Shown here: positions 27,620 to 35,983 of the stretch, one piece after another
Layout: every line of letters starts with the position of its first letter
Numbering within the stretch: the first letter of the stretch is position 1
NCBI GenBank assembly: GCA_019359155.1
Contig: JAHHHV010000002.1
Coordinates: 1 to 64,000, forward strand
From: Pegethrix bostrychoides GSE-TBD4-15B
GTDB taxonomy: Bacteria; Cyanobacteriota; Cyanobacteriia; Elainellales; Elainellaceae
Length of the DNA stretch: 64,000 nt
Direction: 5' to 3'
Program-made: the position numbers and the translations under genes
Notes under the pieces: model-generated
Told to the model about the DNA's origin: nothing
Databases searched by the model: none
The model's input: the letters and a program-made list of their open reading frames with translations, nothing else

Positions 27620-27792
27620 GGTTGGCAGATTCTCTACTCAGAGAATTGTCTGATTGAGGGATCATCTAGGCATTACCTACGGTTTGAGAACAGGCGGTAA
27701 ACATAAAAAAATAATTGTTGAGAATGAATTTCTTATCAATTTTTTATCAAAAAAACAGCTTGCAGGGCGTTGGTTGAGGATAGTCAAGGTGA

Positions 27793-28863
27793 CTAAGCAC
27801 AGCTGATAAACTGCTTGCTCACAAAAGGAGAAGTCATTGCTGACAGCAGCCCACCATAGTCTAAGCTGAACTTGACTTCACTGCCAATTTTCAAATTCCG
27901 GTGTCTACTGTCGAGCACAACATGATCGCTGCTAGATCCGAGTATCTCCAGATCGTCATTTGGTTTTAGACCAGAGACCAGAACGTCCTGTCTGCCCAGA
28001 GCAATAATAATGCGCTGATGAATTCCTCGATCGAGAAATGTCGGGACGTTTCCGAAAGCATCTCGGCAGATTTCTCCAAACGGCAAAGAGGGCTTTTCCT
28101 TGGACTCGATGACTTCAGCCGTTAATTCAAAGGCGCTAGTACATAAACCCGGAATTGCCTGCTGGTTGACAGTTTCACGCCCCAGGAGAATCGATTCGCC
28201 TAGCCGGAGATTATTAATTCTGCCAACTGTTTGTGCAGACTCATACCACTCATAGTTTGCTGAATTGCCACCTGAAACTATCTCTAAGTTAATTTGAAAT
28301 TCTTTTTCAATGGCCTCAGCGAGTTCGGACAGCTCGCGCATTTTTTGCATATCTGGCTTAATGCCGCCATAGCAGGCTAAATTGCAGCCGATGCCAATCA
28401 CTTTGACGCTGGATAGCTCAAGCGTTTTTTTGACGAACTGGAGCATGTCACAGGGCAGAATCCCCTCGCGCAGATCGCCCAGCTCTACCATGACAATGAT
28501 CTGATGAACCTTCTGAGATAGATTTGCGTAGTAGCAAAGCGCTTTCACCGTCTGAAATTCTGTATTCAGACTAATGTTCACATCCTGCACCACAGATTCT
28601 GCTTGACTCAAAGCCGTGCGAAGCAGCACAAACCGAGCTGAGACTCCGGCTTGCTTCATCTTTTGAATGTTCTCAAGGCGTGAGTCTGCGATAAATTTTA
28701 CGCCTCCTTGAATCATCGCCTGGGCAATTAAGGGATCACCCAGGGTTGCCTTAGAAACCCCCATTAGAGAAATACCTTTTTGCCCATAACGTTCAGATAG
28801 AATCTGAGCGTTATGCTGAATTTGAGATAGGGAAATCTCGATTCTGGGTAGCAATGCTTTCAT
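27793..28863 (-). CDS. Fold-type III PLP-dependent racemase (alanine/ornithine racemase family)
   Basis: The 356-residue enzyme starts LPRIEISLSQIQHNAQIL and places its PLP-binding lysine at Lys38 in MGVSKATLGD. Further blocks are VMVELGDLREGILP, IGIGCNLACYGGIKP, LEIVSGGNSANYEW and INNLRLGESILLGRE, as in the alanine/ornithine racemase-like (YhfX-type) group rather than biosynthetic Alr. It would racemise a small amino acid. It is AT-richer than the flanking operons and lies 81 bases downstream of the DUF1611 gene. Confidence 0.86.
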   Translation of the reverse strand: MKALLPRIEISLSQIQHNAQILSERYGQKGISLMGVSKATLGDPLIAQAMIQGGVKFIADSRLENIQKMKQAGVSARFVLLRTALSQAESVVQDVNISLNTEFQTVKALCYYANLSQKVHQIIVMVELGDLREGILPCDMLQFVKKTLELSSVKVIGIGCNLACYGGIKPDMQKMRELSELAEAIEKEFQINLEIVSGGNSANYEWYESAQTVGRINNLRLGESILLGRETVNQQAIPGLCTSAFELTAEVIESKEKPSLPFGEICRDAFGNVPTFLDRGIHQRIIIALGRQDVLVSGLKPNDDLEILGSSSDHVVLDSRHRNLKIGSEVKFSLDYGGLLSAMTSPFVSKQFISCA

Positions 28864-28944
28864 CTATGCTTCTATTCATTTTGTCAAAATATTTTCTGTC
28901 GAAATATTTTGAGATGTTTTTCTGAGATGTTTTTCTGCCTGCCT

Positions 28945-30063
28945 CTATCTCGCTACTAGCAGAGGCGCTGGCAAATGAGCCTGCTTGATTTTTTGATTGA
29001 GCTTCGGAAAATAGCTGCATAGGCTTTGAATTAGCTTCTCACACCCGTAGTTCAACACGTCTGTTGTGGGCAGTCGTAGCCGACTCTCATAGTCCGCGAT
29101 GATTGCTGGAATCTCCGCGTCCGTCAAGGCTTCGTGACTCAGCGCGATGGCAATCACCTGAGACTGGGAGATCGCTTCAATCAGCTGAATTTCACTCTCG
29201 ACCGTCGGCATTGCCAAATGCGGAAAATCACATCGGAATTTTCGAGCTGGCGGGTGCTGGAGAATAACGCTGTCCGGCATACTTCCCTTCAAAATTCCCA
29301 GAGAACTCATGAACGCAGGATGGCTGATTGCGCTCTGTCCCTCCACCAAAATCACGTCAGGATTTTCACCCTCAAATGCTCGAACGACCGCATGTTCTAT
29401 CTCACCAATCACGAACTGAGACACGAGCGCGTCGATAGATGCACCATACTTAGCTCCCTGCATCAGGCTAGTCTGTCCTGTTGCCACCAGCACCGACTTG
29501 ACGCCCAGCCTGTTGAGCGCTTTGTTGAGTTCGACTGCTGTCGTCATCTTCCCGCAGGCACAGTCCGTGCCGAGTACAGCAATCACCGGAACATTGACTT
29601 GAGCGATTTGACCTGTAAAGACATGCAAATCTTCCAGCTTCGGAGATTTTCTAATGTCCTGGATTTGAACGCCGCACTGACTCGCCATCTGCACAAATTC
29701 TGAATCCTCAGAAAAGAATTCGTGAAGGCCATTGATGATGTTCATACCTGCCTGCATGGCTTGCAAGATGAGAATCCTTTCTGCCGCCGAAATCCGAGCA
29801 TCTAAGGGCGCTTTCCCGTAGATGTAGCAATTGGGAACCTCTGAAAGCTGCGCCAAAGCTGCCTCTAAATTGGCAAAAATAGGAATGCCGTTCTGCTGAT
29901 CTCCTAGCGCTGCTCCGGCATCCTGACCTGCCAACGCGCTGTCGATCACTCCGACGATGCTGTAGATCTCAGAATGTCGAACCAAGCCTGCGGCAGTTTT
30001 TCCATCTACAAAGCCAAACTGATTTTCGCAGTAAATCAGAGCCGTTTGTTTTACGTCTACCAT
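28945..30063 (-). CDS. DUF1611 family protein (DgcN-like)
   Basis: The 372-residue protein matches DUF1611. It has an N-terminal Rossmann-like half (ALIYCENQFGFVDGKTAAGL) and a P-loop-type half with GTDCACGKMTT (residues 165-175) followed by LVATGQTSLMQGAKYGASID and ILVEGQSAISHPAF. DUF1611 members called DgcN act as N-acyltransferases on D-glutamate in a D-Glu degradation route, partnered by DgcA or dipeptide epimerases. Here the partner is a PLP racemase instead. It is the first gene of the leftward group. Confidence 0.84.
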   Translation of the reverse strand: MVDVKQTALIYCENQFGFVDGKTAAGLVRHSEIYSIVGVIDSALAGQDAGAALGDQQNGIPIFANLEAALAQLSEVPNCYIYGKAPLDARISAAERILILQAMQAGMNIINGLHEFFSEDSEFVQMASQCGVQIQDIRKSPKLEDLHVFTGQIAQVNVPVIAVLGTDCACGKMTTAVELNKALNRLGVKSVLVATGQTSLMQGAKYGASIDALVSQFVIGEIEHAVVRAFEGENPDVILVEGQSAISHPAFMSSLGILKGSMPDSVILQHPPARKFRCDFPHLAMPTVESEIQLIEAISQSQVIAIALSHEALTDAEIPAIIADYESRLRLPTTDVLNYGCEKLIQSLCSYFPKLNQKIKQAHLPAPLLVAR

Positions 30064-30174
30064 TGATAATTTATTTCTTGTTTATTTTTTCAAGCTGTTC
30101 TGAAATCTCAAGAGGCTATCTTGGAGCTGCCAAGCCTCTAACTACCTATATTCTGGCTACTTAATATGTTCTGG

Positions 30175-30206
30175 CCAATATGTGTTCTAGCCAATATGTG
30201 TTCTAC
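30175..30206. repeat. Tandem repeat, 16 bp x2 plus a degenerate copy
   Basis: Two copies of ccaatatgtgttctag (the second ends in c) lie upstream of the DUF1611 gene, and a degenerate copy lies just before them (about 30160-30174). Confidence 0.8.
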
Positions 30207-30518
30207 CAACTAGGCTCTGTCTGCGGGCTTTAACTTGCACTCGGCTTGTCCCAAATGAAAGCCTTTAAATATCTTTTGATTCGTTCAGACGATTGCTCAA
30301 ACTGCGCGTAGCGCCAGCTGTTGATTTGATTTGAAAAGCTTGAGCAATGTAGATTTTGCAACGAAAATCTCAAGCCTTGATTGAGCTTTGGTTTGAATCG
30401 GCATTGACTCAACTGTAGCACAATATACTTTTTTGCATGAGGACACCTGGTGTTAGGCCGCTGACAGGATGCGGACAGCAGGCTACGAGCTGCCAGTCTG
30501 AAACCTGAACCGGTAGCG

Positions 30519-30544
30519 CTATTCTCTCTTTTGAGAGAGAATAG
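30519..30544. promoter_or_regulatory. Perfect 10-bp inverted repeat upstream of the serine protease
   Basis: Arms ctattctctc and gagagaatag are separated by ttttga. The element lies about 50 bases before the protease ATG. It is not followed by a T run on the plus strand, so an operator or a leader hairpin is more likely than a terminator. Confidence 0.45.
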
Positions 30545-30596
30545 TTGTAAGCGGTGAATGATGACCTGATCGCCACGAACCCCTGATGAATGTCAA

Positions 30597-31910
30597 ATGA
30601 ATGCCAAACTCCAATTCCTCGATCGGATGCGGCCTGCCCAACGGCGGCTGATTGCCTTGACGGTACTGCTGGCGCTCCTGCCAGTCGGCGTTAGCCTGTT
30701 CAAAAAAGCCCCTACTCCAGAGGCCAACCCTCAGTTTGAACAGGCTTATCAGGCGGTTTTGCAGCTCAGTCAGTCACCTTCTGAGCATACGAAGCGATTT
30801 AGCTATGGCGGAATTAGTCAGCTTGACTATGATCGCTGGCGGCAGCTCAACAGCAAGCCCATTGCCGATATTGACAAAATTCGCCCTGAAGAAGTCAAGG
30901 CGATCTATCAAGAGCAGTGGCAAAAGGGCGACTGCGCCCAGTATGTTGCGCCGCTGGATGTGACCTGCCTCGACAGCATGATTAGCTTTGGCGATATTCA
31001 AGGCAAACAGCTGCTAGCCGATCTGCCTGCTGATCCCGCTCAGGCAGCCATGCTGGTGGTCGAACGCCGCGAGCTAGAGCGCCGTGAACAGGTGCGTCCA
31101 CCCCTGACTCCCAGCAAGCGCCTCACTCTGCGAGAAGGAGTTAGACGCGATCAGGCGCTAGCTGACCTAATTGCCTTGCCGTCCGTCTCCCCGAAGCAAT
31201 CTGGCCTGCCGCCTGCCGTTTCGCCCAATGCTCCAGCCCGATCCAATACCGCCCAGTTGGCCGGTCAGATCTATACGGCGCTGCGACCCTCAACCGTTGA
31301 GATTGAAGACCGCACTCGGCGCGGCTCTGCTTCAACCGCAGCAGGCGTAATTTTGACGGCTGATGGCCTGGTCATGACTAACTACCATGTGGTGGCCTCA
31401 GACTCGCGCCCCCGCGTCAAGCTCTCGGATGGACGGGCATTTGTAGGGTTGGTGATTTTGGTAGACGAATCGCTGGATTTGGCGCTGGTGCAGCTCCAGG
31501 GTGCCAGCGATTTGCCCGTAGCTCCGCTGGCTGAGAGTACGGCGCAATTGCAGGTGGGTGATCAGGTCTATGCCATTGGCTCGCCGCTGGGCAAAAGCTG
31601 GAAGCTGTCGCAGGCGCAGGTGATTGAGCTAAACAGCACTTGCGCCAACGGCAGCTCGCCATTGCGCTGCATTCGGACTCCCAGAGGCTTTTTGCAGCCC
31701 GGAAATAGCGGTGGTCCTTTGATTGATGAGAGCGGGCAGGTGATTGGTATTAACCGAGCCGTGCAGCAGTCTACGGGCGAAGGCGTGAGCATTCCGGTTG
31801 AGACGGTCAAGCAGTTTTTAGCACAGCGCTCCAGCCAGCCCCCTGGCGCTGTACCTGGACCTAACCCGCTGAGACTGCCGCTCCCGAATCCGTTTAGACG
31901 CTGGATTTGA
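30597..31910 (+). CDS. Membrane-anchored trypsin-like (S1C) serine protease with extra N-terminal domain
   Basis: The 437-residue protein has one N-terminal membrane helix (residues ~17-34), an extra domain at ~45-135, a charged linker and an S1C protease domain from ~220. The triad is His264 (TNYHVVAS), Asp294 (ESLDLALVQL) and Ser371 (LQPGNSGGPL), all intact. No PDZ domain follows, unlike typical Deg proteases. The N-terminal domain has the layout of GH108-type peptidoglycan hydrolases (YGGISQLDYDRW, VKAIYQEQWQKGDC, CLDSMISFG), but the expected catalytic Glu is not evident. It probably acts in the periplasm, perhaps at the wall. It is convergent with the ABC-F gene. Confidence 0.85.
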   Translation: MNAKLQFLDRMRPAQRRLIALTVLLALLPVGVSLFKKAPTPEANPQFEQAYQAVLQLSQSPSEHTKRFSYGGISQLDYDRWRQLNSKPIADIDKIRPEEVKAIYQEQWQKGDCAQYVAPLDVTCLDSMISFGDIQGKQLLADLPADPAQAAMLVVERRELERREQVRPPLTPSKRLTLREGVRRDQALADLIALPSVSPKQSGLPPAVSPNAPARSNTAQLAGQIYTALRPSTVEIEDRTRRGSASTAAGVILTADGLVMTNYHVVASDSRPRVKLSDGRAFVGLVILVDESLDLALVQLQGASDLPVAPLAESTAQLQVGDQVYAIGSPLGKSWKLSQAQVIELNSTCANGSSPLRCIRTPRGFLQPGNSGGPLIDESGQVIGINRAVQQSTGEGVSIPVETVKQFLAQRSSQPPGAVPGPNPLRLPLPNPFRRWI

Positions 31911-32027
31911 TGCGGCGCTAATTTTGCTGCTTGAAGCTCGCGCTAATTCTGCTCAATAGCGGCTCCGTCGTCGTGCTTTGAAGGCCGGGGCGAATTGTTC
32001 TAGACTGTACGCAGTCCGCACTGGGGT

Positions 32028-33932
32028 TTAAACCAACTCAGCCAGCTCCAGCCAGCGTTCAGTTGAGGTGGCAATCGTTTGCTCTAGAGCTGCAAGCTGA
32101 GCGGTCAGATCCTGCATTGCGCTAAATTCGGCGGGCGGATTTTCGCAGAGCTGCTGTTCGAGCCGGGTTTTCTCGGCTTCGAGATCCGGAATTTTGGTCT
32201 CAAGCTGTTCAAACTCGCGCTTCTCTTTGTAAGACAGGCGACGCTTAGATTCAACGGGGGGCGCGGCAGGTGCAGCCGCTTCGACAGCTTTCTCTAGCTT
32301 TTCTTCGGCTTCCGGCTTGGTTGCTTCGGTCTGCTGATAGTCGAGATAGACGGAGTAATTGCCGGGATATTGCCGGACGTTGCCGCCCTCCTCAATCGCA
32401 AAAATGCTTTCTACCGTGCGATCGAGAAAATAGCGATCGTGCGAAACTACAATCACGCAGCCGTTGAAACTTTCGAGATATTCTTCTAGGATCGCTAGCG
32501 TCTGCACATCTAGGTCGTTGGTTGGCTCGTCTAAAATCAGCATGTTGGGCGCTGACATCAGCACGCGCAGCAGAAACAGCCGTCGCTTTTCGCCCCCCGA
32601 CAGCTTGCTAATTGGCGAATACTGCTGGCTGCCTGGAAACAAAAACCGCTCTAGCATCTGCGAGGCCGTAATCACCGAGCCGTCTGAGGTTTTAACCAGT
32701 TCAGCGACATCTTTGAGATATTCAATCACGCGCTGATTTGGATTGACGCTCAGATCGTCGGAATGCTGATCAAAGTAGCCAATATGAATGGTGCTGCCGA
32801 TTTCCACCGTACCGCTATCGGGCTGCACCTTGCCCGTAACCATATTCATCAGCGTGGTTTTACCCGCACCGTTACCGCCAATAATCCCAATTCGATCGTC
32901 AGGATTAAACTCGTAGCTAAAATCTTTGATCAGCGTCCGGTCACCGTAAGCTTTGCTAATGCCGTGCAGCTCGACCACTTTTTTACCAATCCGCCGTCCG
33001 GCAGTCGAAATATCGATCTTGCCTTGCTGCTGCTTAAACTCTTTGGTCTGCATCTCGCCGATCCGGTCAATGCGGGCTTTTTGCTTAGTGCTGCGGGCTT
33101 TGGGGCCGCGCTTCAGCCATTCTAGCTCGCGCCGCAGTACGCCCTGATGCTTGCGCTGTGAGCTAACTTCGGATTCTTCAGCCAGCGCTTTCTTCTCCAG
33201 ATAGTAAGAATAGTTGCCGTCGAAGGTATACAGATCGCCGCGATCGAGTTCGACAATCCGGTTGGTAACGCGATCGAGAAAATAACGGTCGTGGGTAATT
33301 AAAAACAGCGCGCCACGATAGCGGTTCAGATAGCTTTGCAGCCATTCTACCGAGAGCGCATCGAGATGGTTGGTTGGCTCGTCCATCAGCAGCACGTCAG
33401 GGTCAGAGAGTAGGGCAGTCGCCAGCGCAATCCGCTTGCGGTAGCCGCCTGAAAGATCGCCAACTCTGGCCTCCAGATCATCAATGCCCAGCTTGGAGAG
33501 CACAATTTTGGCTTGAGTTTCCAGCTCCCAGGCTCCGGTCGCGTCCATCTGCTCCATCACCGTGGAGAGCCGCGCCATCAGCTTGTCCGGGTCGCCTGAC
33601 CCATGCGCTAGCTTGTCAGAGATCTCTTCATATTGGCGCACCAGCTTCATTTGGTTGCCGCTGTCGGCAAAGATTTGCTCGATTACCGTGCGATCTTCGT
33701 CCACCTCCGGCTGCTGCGGCAAATAGACAATTCGCACACCCGAATTCAGCAAGCGCTCGCCGCTGTCGATGGGTTCAAGTCCAGCAATCATTTTGAGCAG
33801 AGTGGATTTACCGGAGCCGTTGGTGCCAATTAGCCCGACCTTATCGGTGGCTCCCAGACTGAAGTTGGCATCCTTGAGAATCTCCTTGATGCCAAAATCT
33901 TTTTTTACCCCTTGCAATGTAAAGATGCTCAT
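32028..33932 (-). CDS. ABC-F family ATPase (Uup-like)
   Basis: The 634-residue protein has two ABC ATPase domains and no membrane segments. Walker A motifs are GTNGSGKST and GGNGAGKTT; signatures are LSGGYRKRIALA and LSGGEKRRLFLL; Walker B motifs are LLMDEPTNHLD and LILDEPTNDLD. The interdomain linker (about 240-310) holds the charged LKRGPKARSTKQKARI helix of the Uup group, and the C-terminal ~100 residues form a coiled coil as in Uup. ABC-F proteins act on ribosomes or, for Uup, on branched DNA or ribosome assembly. It is 54 bases downstream of ddl. Confidence 0.92.
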   Translation of the reverse strand: MSIFTLQGVKKDFGIKEILKDANFSLGATDKVGLIGTNGSGKSTLLKMIAGLEPIDSGERLLNSGVRIVYLPQQPEVDEDRTVIEQIFADSGNQMKLVRQYEEISDKLAHGSGDPDKLMARLSTVMEQMDATGAWELETQAKIVLSKLGIDDLEARVGDLSGGYRKRIALATALLSDPDVLLMDEPTNHLDALSVEWLQSYLNRYRGALFLITHDRYFLDRVTNRIVELDRGDLYTFDGNYSYYLEKKALAEESEVSSQRKHQGVLRRELEWLKRGPKARSTKQKARIDRIGEMQTKEFKQQQGKIDISTAGRRIGKKVVELHGISKAYGDRTLIKDFSYEFNPDDRIGIIGGNGAGKTTLMNMVTGKVQPDSGTVEIGSTIHIGYFDQHSDDLSVNPNQRVIEYLKDVAELVKTSDGSVITASQMLERFLFPGSQQYSPISKLSGGEKRRLFLLRVLMSAPNMLILDEPTNDLDVQTLAILEEYLESFNGCVIVVSHDRYFLDRTVESIFAIEEGGNVRQYPGNYSVYLDYQQTEATKPEAEEKLEKAVEAAAPAAPPVESKRRLSYKEKREFEQLETKIPDLEAEKTRLEQQLCENPPAEFSAMQDLTAQLAALEQTIATSTERWLELAELV

Positions 33933-33986
33933 GCTCGTCGCCCAGAATTCTAACCAGAACTATCACCAGCACCTTAACATATTGGG

Positions 33987-35024
33987 CTAGTAGCTCTCTG
34001 AGGCCCGCGCTTGCGCCAGCTCAACAAGCCGCACAACTAGCTCTGGAAAGGCAATGCCACTGGCCTCCCAAAGCTGCGGATACATGCTGGTGGCGGTAAA
34101 ACCGGGCATCGTATTAATTTCGTTGATCAAAATCTCGCCTGTGGCTTCCAGATAAAAGAAGTCCACCCGCGAGATTCCGGCTCCATCCACAGCCAGAAAT
34201 GCCTGCACCGCCATCTCCTGGATTTTGCGGCTGACTTCTGGTGGCAGCTGGGCGGGAATATGCAGATCGGCTTTGCCAGCAGTGTACTTCGTTTCGTAGT
34301 CATAGAAGTCGCTGCTGAAGCTGATTTCGCCTACGACCGAGGCCTGGGGCTGATCGTTGCCTAATACGGCACATTCGACTTCCCGTGCCGCCACGCCCGC
34401 CTCGACAATCAGGCGACGGTCATAGCCAGCCGCGCTGTGCAGTGCCGCCTCTAGCTCGGTGCGGCTGCGAGCTTTAGCGATACCGACCGAAGATCCGAGG
34501 TTGGCGGGCTTGATGAAGCAGGGATAGCCCAGCTCGACTTCAATTTGATGGCAGAGCTGAGAGAAACTGCCGGGGGCGCGAACTTGGCTGCGCGTCGCGG
34601 CGAGATATTTGACCTGCGGCAGTCCAACCTGGGCAAAGGCGCTTTTCATCGCCAGCTTGTCCATCCCAATCGCCGCAGCCAGCAAGCCGCAGCCAACAAA
34701 CGGCACCTGCATGAGCTGTAATAGCCCCTGAATCGTGCCGTCTTCGCCATTTGGCCCATGCAGCATTGGAAACCACAGATCGACCTGACGCGCCGTTGCC
34801 GGAAACTCCCAGAGCCTGCCAGCTTCTAGGCTGGGATGCCCAGAATCCAGCACCCGCTGCGCCCGTTCCCCTGCCTGCCAGATGCCGTCTTTCTGAATGT
34901 AAAACGGCAGAATTTGATACTGGTCGTGGGCTTTTAGCGCTTTGACAATTGCCTGAGCTGAGCTGATCGAGACTTCATGCTCGCCAGAGCAACCGCCAAA
35001 TAAGGCTCCAATTCGCAGCGTCAT
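33987..35024 (-). CDS. ddl: D-alanine--D-alanine ligase
   Basis: The 345-residue ATP-grasp ligase makes D-Ala-D-Ala for peptidoglycan. Seen are the N-terminal [31 protein letters not shown], the ATP-grasp loop [16 protein letters not shown] and the metal-binding [17 protein letters not shown]. It is transcribed leftward ahead of the ABC-F gene and is separated from dps by a strong hairpin. A D-amino-acid-like gene group lies about 4 kb away but not in the same operon. Confidence 0.95.
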   Translation of the reverse strand: MTLRIGALFGGCSGEHEVSISSAQAIVKALKAHDQYQILPFYIQKDGIWQAGERAQRVLDSGHPSLEAGRLWEFPATARQVDLWFPMLHGPNGEDGTIQGLLQLMQVPFVGCGLLAAAIGMDKLAMKSAFAQVGLPQVKYLAATRSQVRAPGSFSQLCHQIEVELGYPCFIKPANLGSSVGIAKARSRTELEAALHSAAGYDRRLIVEAGVAAREVECAVLGNDQPQASVVGEISFSSDFYDYETKYTAGKADLHIPAQLPPEVSRKIQEMAVQAFLAVDGAGISRVDFFYLEATGEILINEINTMPGFTATSMYPQLWEASGIAFPELVVRLVELAQARASESY

Positions 35025-35109
35025 AGTTTTTTCTGCTAGCTCGCTAAAGGTTGCAGCTAGCGTACTGTCTCAGGCCAATTCTTTCAAGTGCTCCCAAGTG
35101 ATCTCGCTT

Positions 35110-35154
35110 CCAAACAAAGGAGCAGACGGATTTTGCGTCTGCTCCTTTGTTTGG
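35110..35154 (-). terminator. Long perfect hairpin downstream of dps
   Basis: A 19-bp perfect inverted repeat (35110-35128 with 35136-35154) has a 7-base loop. Read on the minus strand, the 3' arm is T-rich (ctcctttgtttgg), which suits termination of the leftward dps transcript 50 bases past its stop. There is no separate T run, so the hairpin may also stabilise an RNA end. Confidence 0.75.
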
Positions 35155-35205
35155 GGTGGATTCTAGGATGAATTAGTTGGGATGAATCGGAAGTCACTGC
35201 GCGCT

Positions 35206-35757
35206 CTAATTATTCGTACCTACAAAGGCTAGCGTCAGGCTGTCATGTGCCAAGAAGTGATCGAGATGGAACGCGCGCTCTTCGGTTTCCAGCAGAATTT
35301 TCTCATAGAGGTAGCGGGTGGCGCGGTCGCCCAAGCTTTCAGCCTGTGCTGCCTGTCGCCGGATCACCTGAATAATTGCCTGCTCAGCCTGCAAGTCATG
35401 CTCAATCATGGTGCGGCAGCTATGGATATCGTCAGATTCGGGGTTGAAACAGCAGAACTCGGCTAATTTGGTAAAGCTGGCAACTGGCACGCCGCCCAAT
35501 CCATTCAGCCGTTCGCCAAATTCATGCACATAGCCCTGCACTTGCTCATAGCTTTCATTGAAGAATGCATGCAGTGAGTAAAACTCTGAGCCTTCAACGA
35601 CAAAATGGTGCTTTTGATATTGCAAATAGAGCGCCTGAAAGCTTGCCAAGCCTACGTTTAAGCCTTCGCAAATCGAAGTAGTCACGTTTAGTTCCAGCAT
35701 GACTGGATTGGCACGCATCTGGCCAAAAGTCTGCACAATCGTTTCGGCTGTAGACAT
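35206..35757 (-). CDS. dpsA: Dps-family ferritin-like protein (DpsA)
   Basis: The 183-residue protein matches cyanobacterial DpsA-type mini-ferritins, which oxidise and store iron and protect DNA from peroxide. The signature [25 protein letters not shown] holds the expected His/Glu pattern, followed by [18 protein letters not shown] and the C-terminal [25 protein letters not shown]. The start [15 protein letters not shown] at 35757 is preceded by aggggaagct and is preferred over the nine-residue longer ORF. Its own transcript probably ends at the long hairpin downstream. Confidence 0.9.
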   Translation of the reverse strand: MSTAETIVQTFGQMRANPVMLELNVTTSICEGLNVGLASFQALYLQYQKHHFVVEGSEFYSLHAFFNESYEQVQGYVHEFGERLNGLGGVPVASFTKLAEFCCFNPESDDIHSCRTMIEHDLQAEQAIIQVIRRQAAQAESLGDRATRYLYEKILLETEERAFHLDHFLAHDSLTLAFVGTNN

Positions 35758-35983
35758 AGCTTCCCCTCTTAACCTAAATAGCATCTAGATAGAGAAATTG
35801 ATTTCAGAATCAACTTCCTTGTCACTATATCGATCCTATTTGAAGTAGTCAACTCGTCATTTTTTAATAGTAGAAGTAATTCTCAATATGTTTTAAGGCC
35901 GTTGCGAATTACTTTCAGCTTGTCTGAGTTGCTTCTATGCATACCAGCAGATGAATGTCTTCGCATCGAGGGCTGTATTCAGC

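Larger units (their letters stand above)
30064..30596. other. Intergenic region between DUF1611 and serine protease genes
   Basis: This 533-base gap separates divergent genes. It holds a 16-bp tandem repeat (30175-30206) and a perfect 10-bp hairpin (30519-30544) near the protease. A 63-codon minus-strand ORF at 30230-30421 lacks any recognisable family and is not accepted. Confidence 0.5.

Noticed and set aside
30230-30421. 63-codon leftward ORF between DUF1611 and the protease
   Set aside because: No recognised family and no ribosome site; it lies in an intergenic region with repeats.
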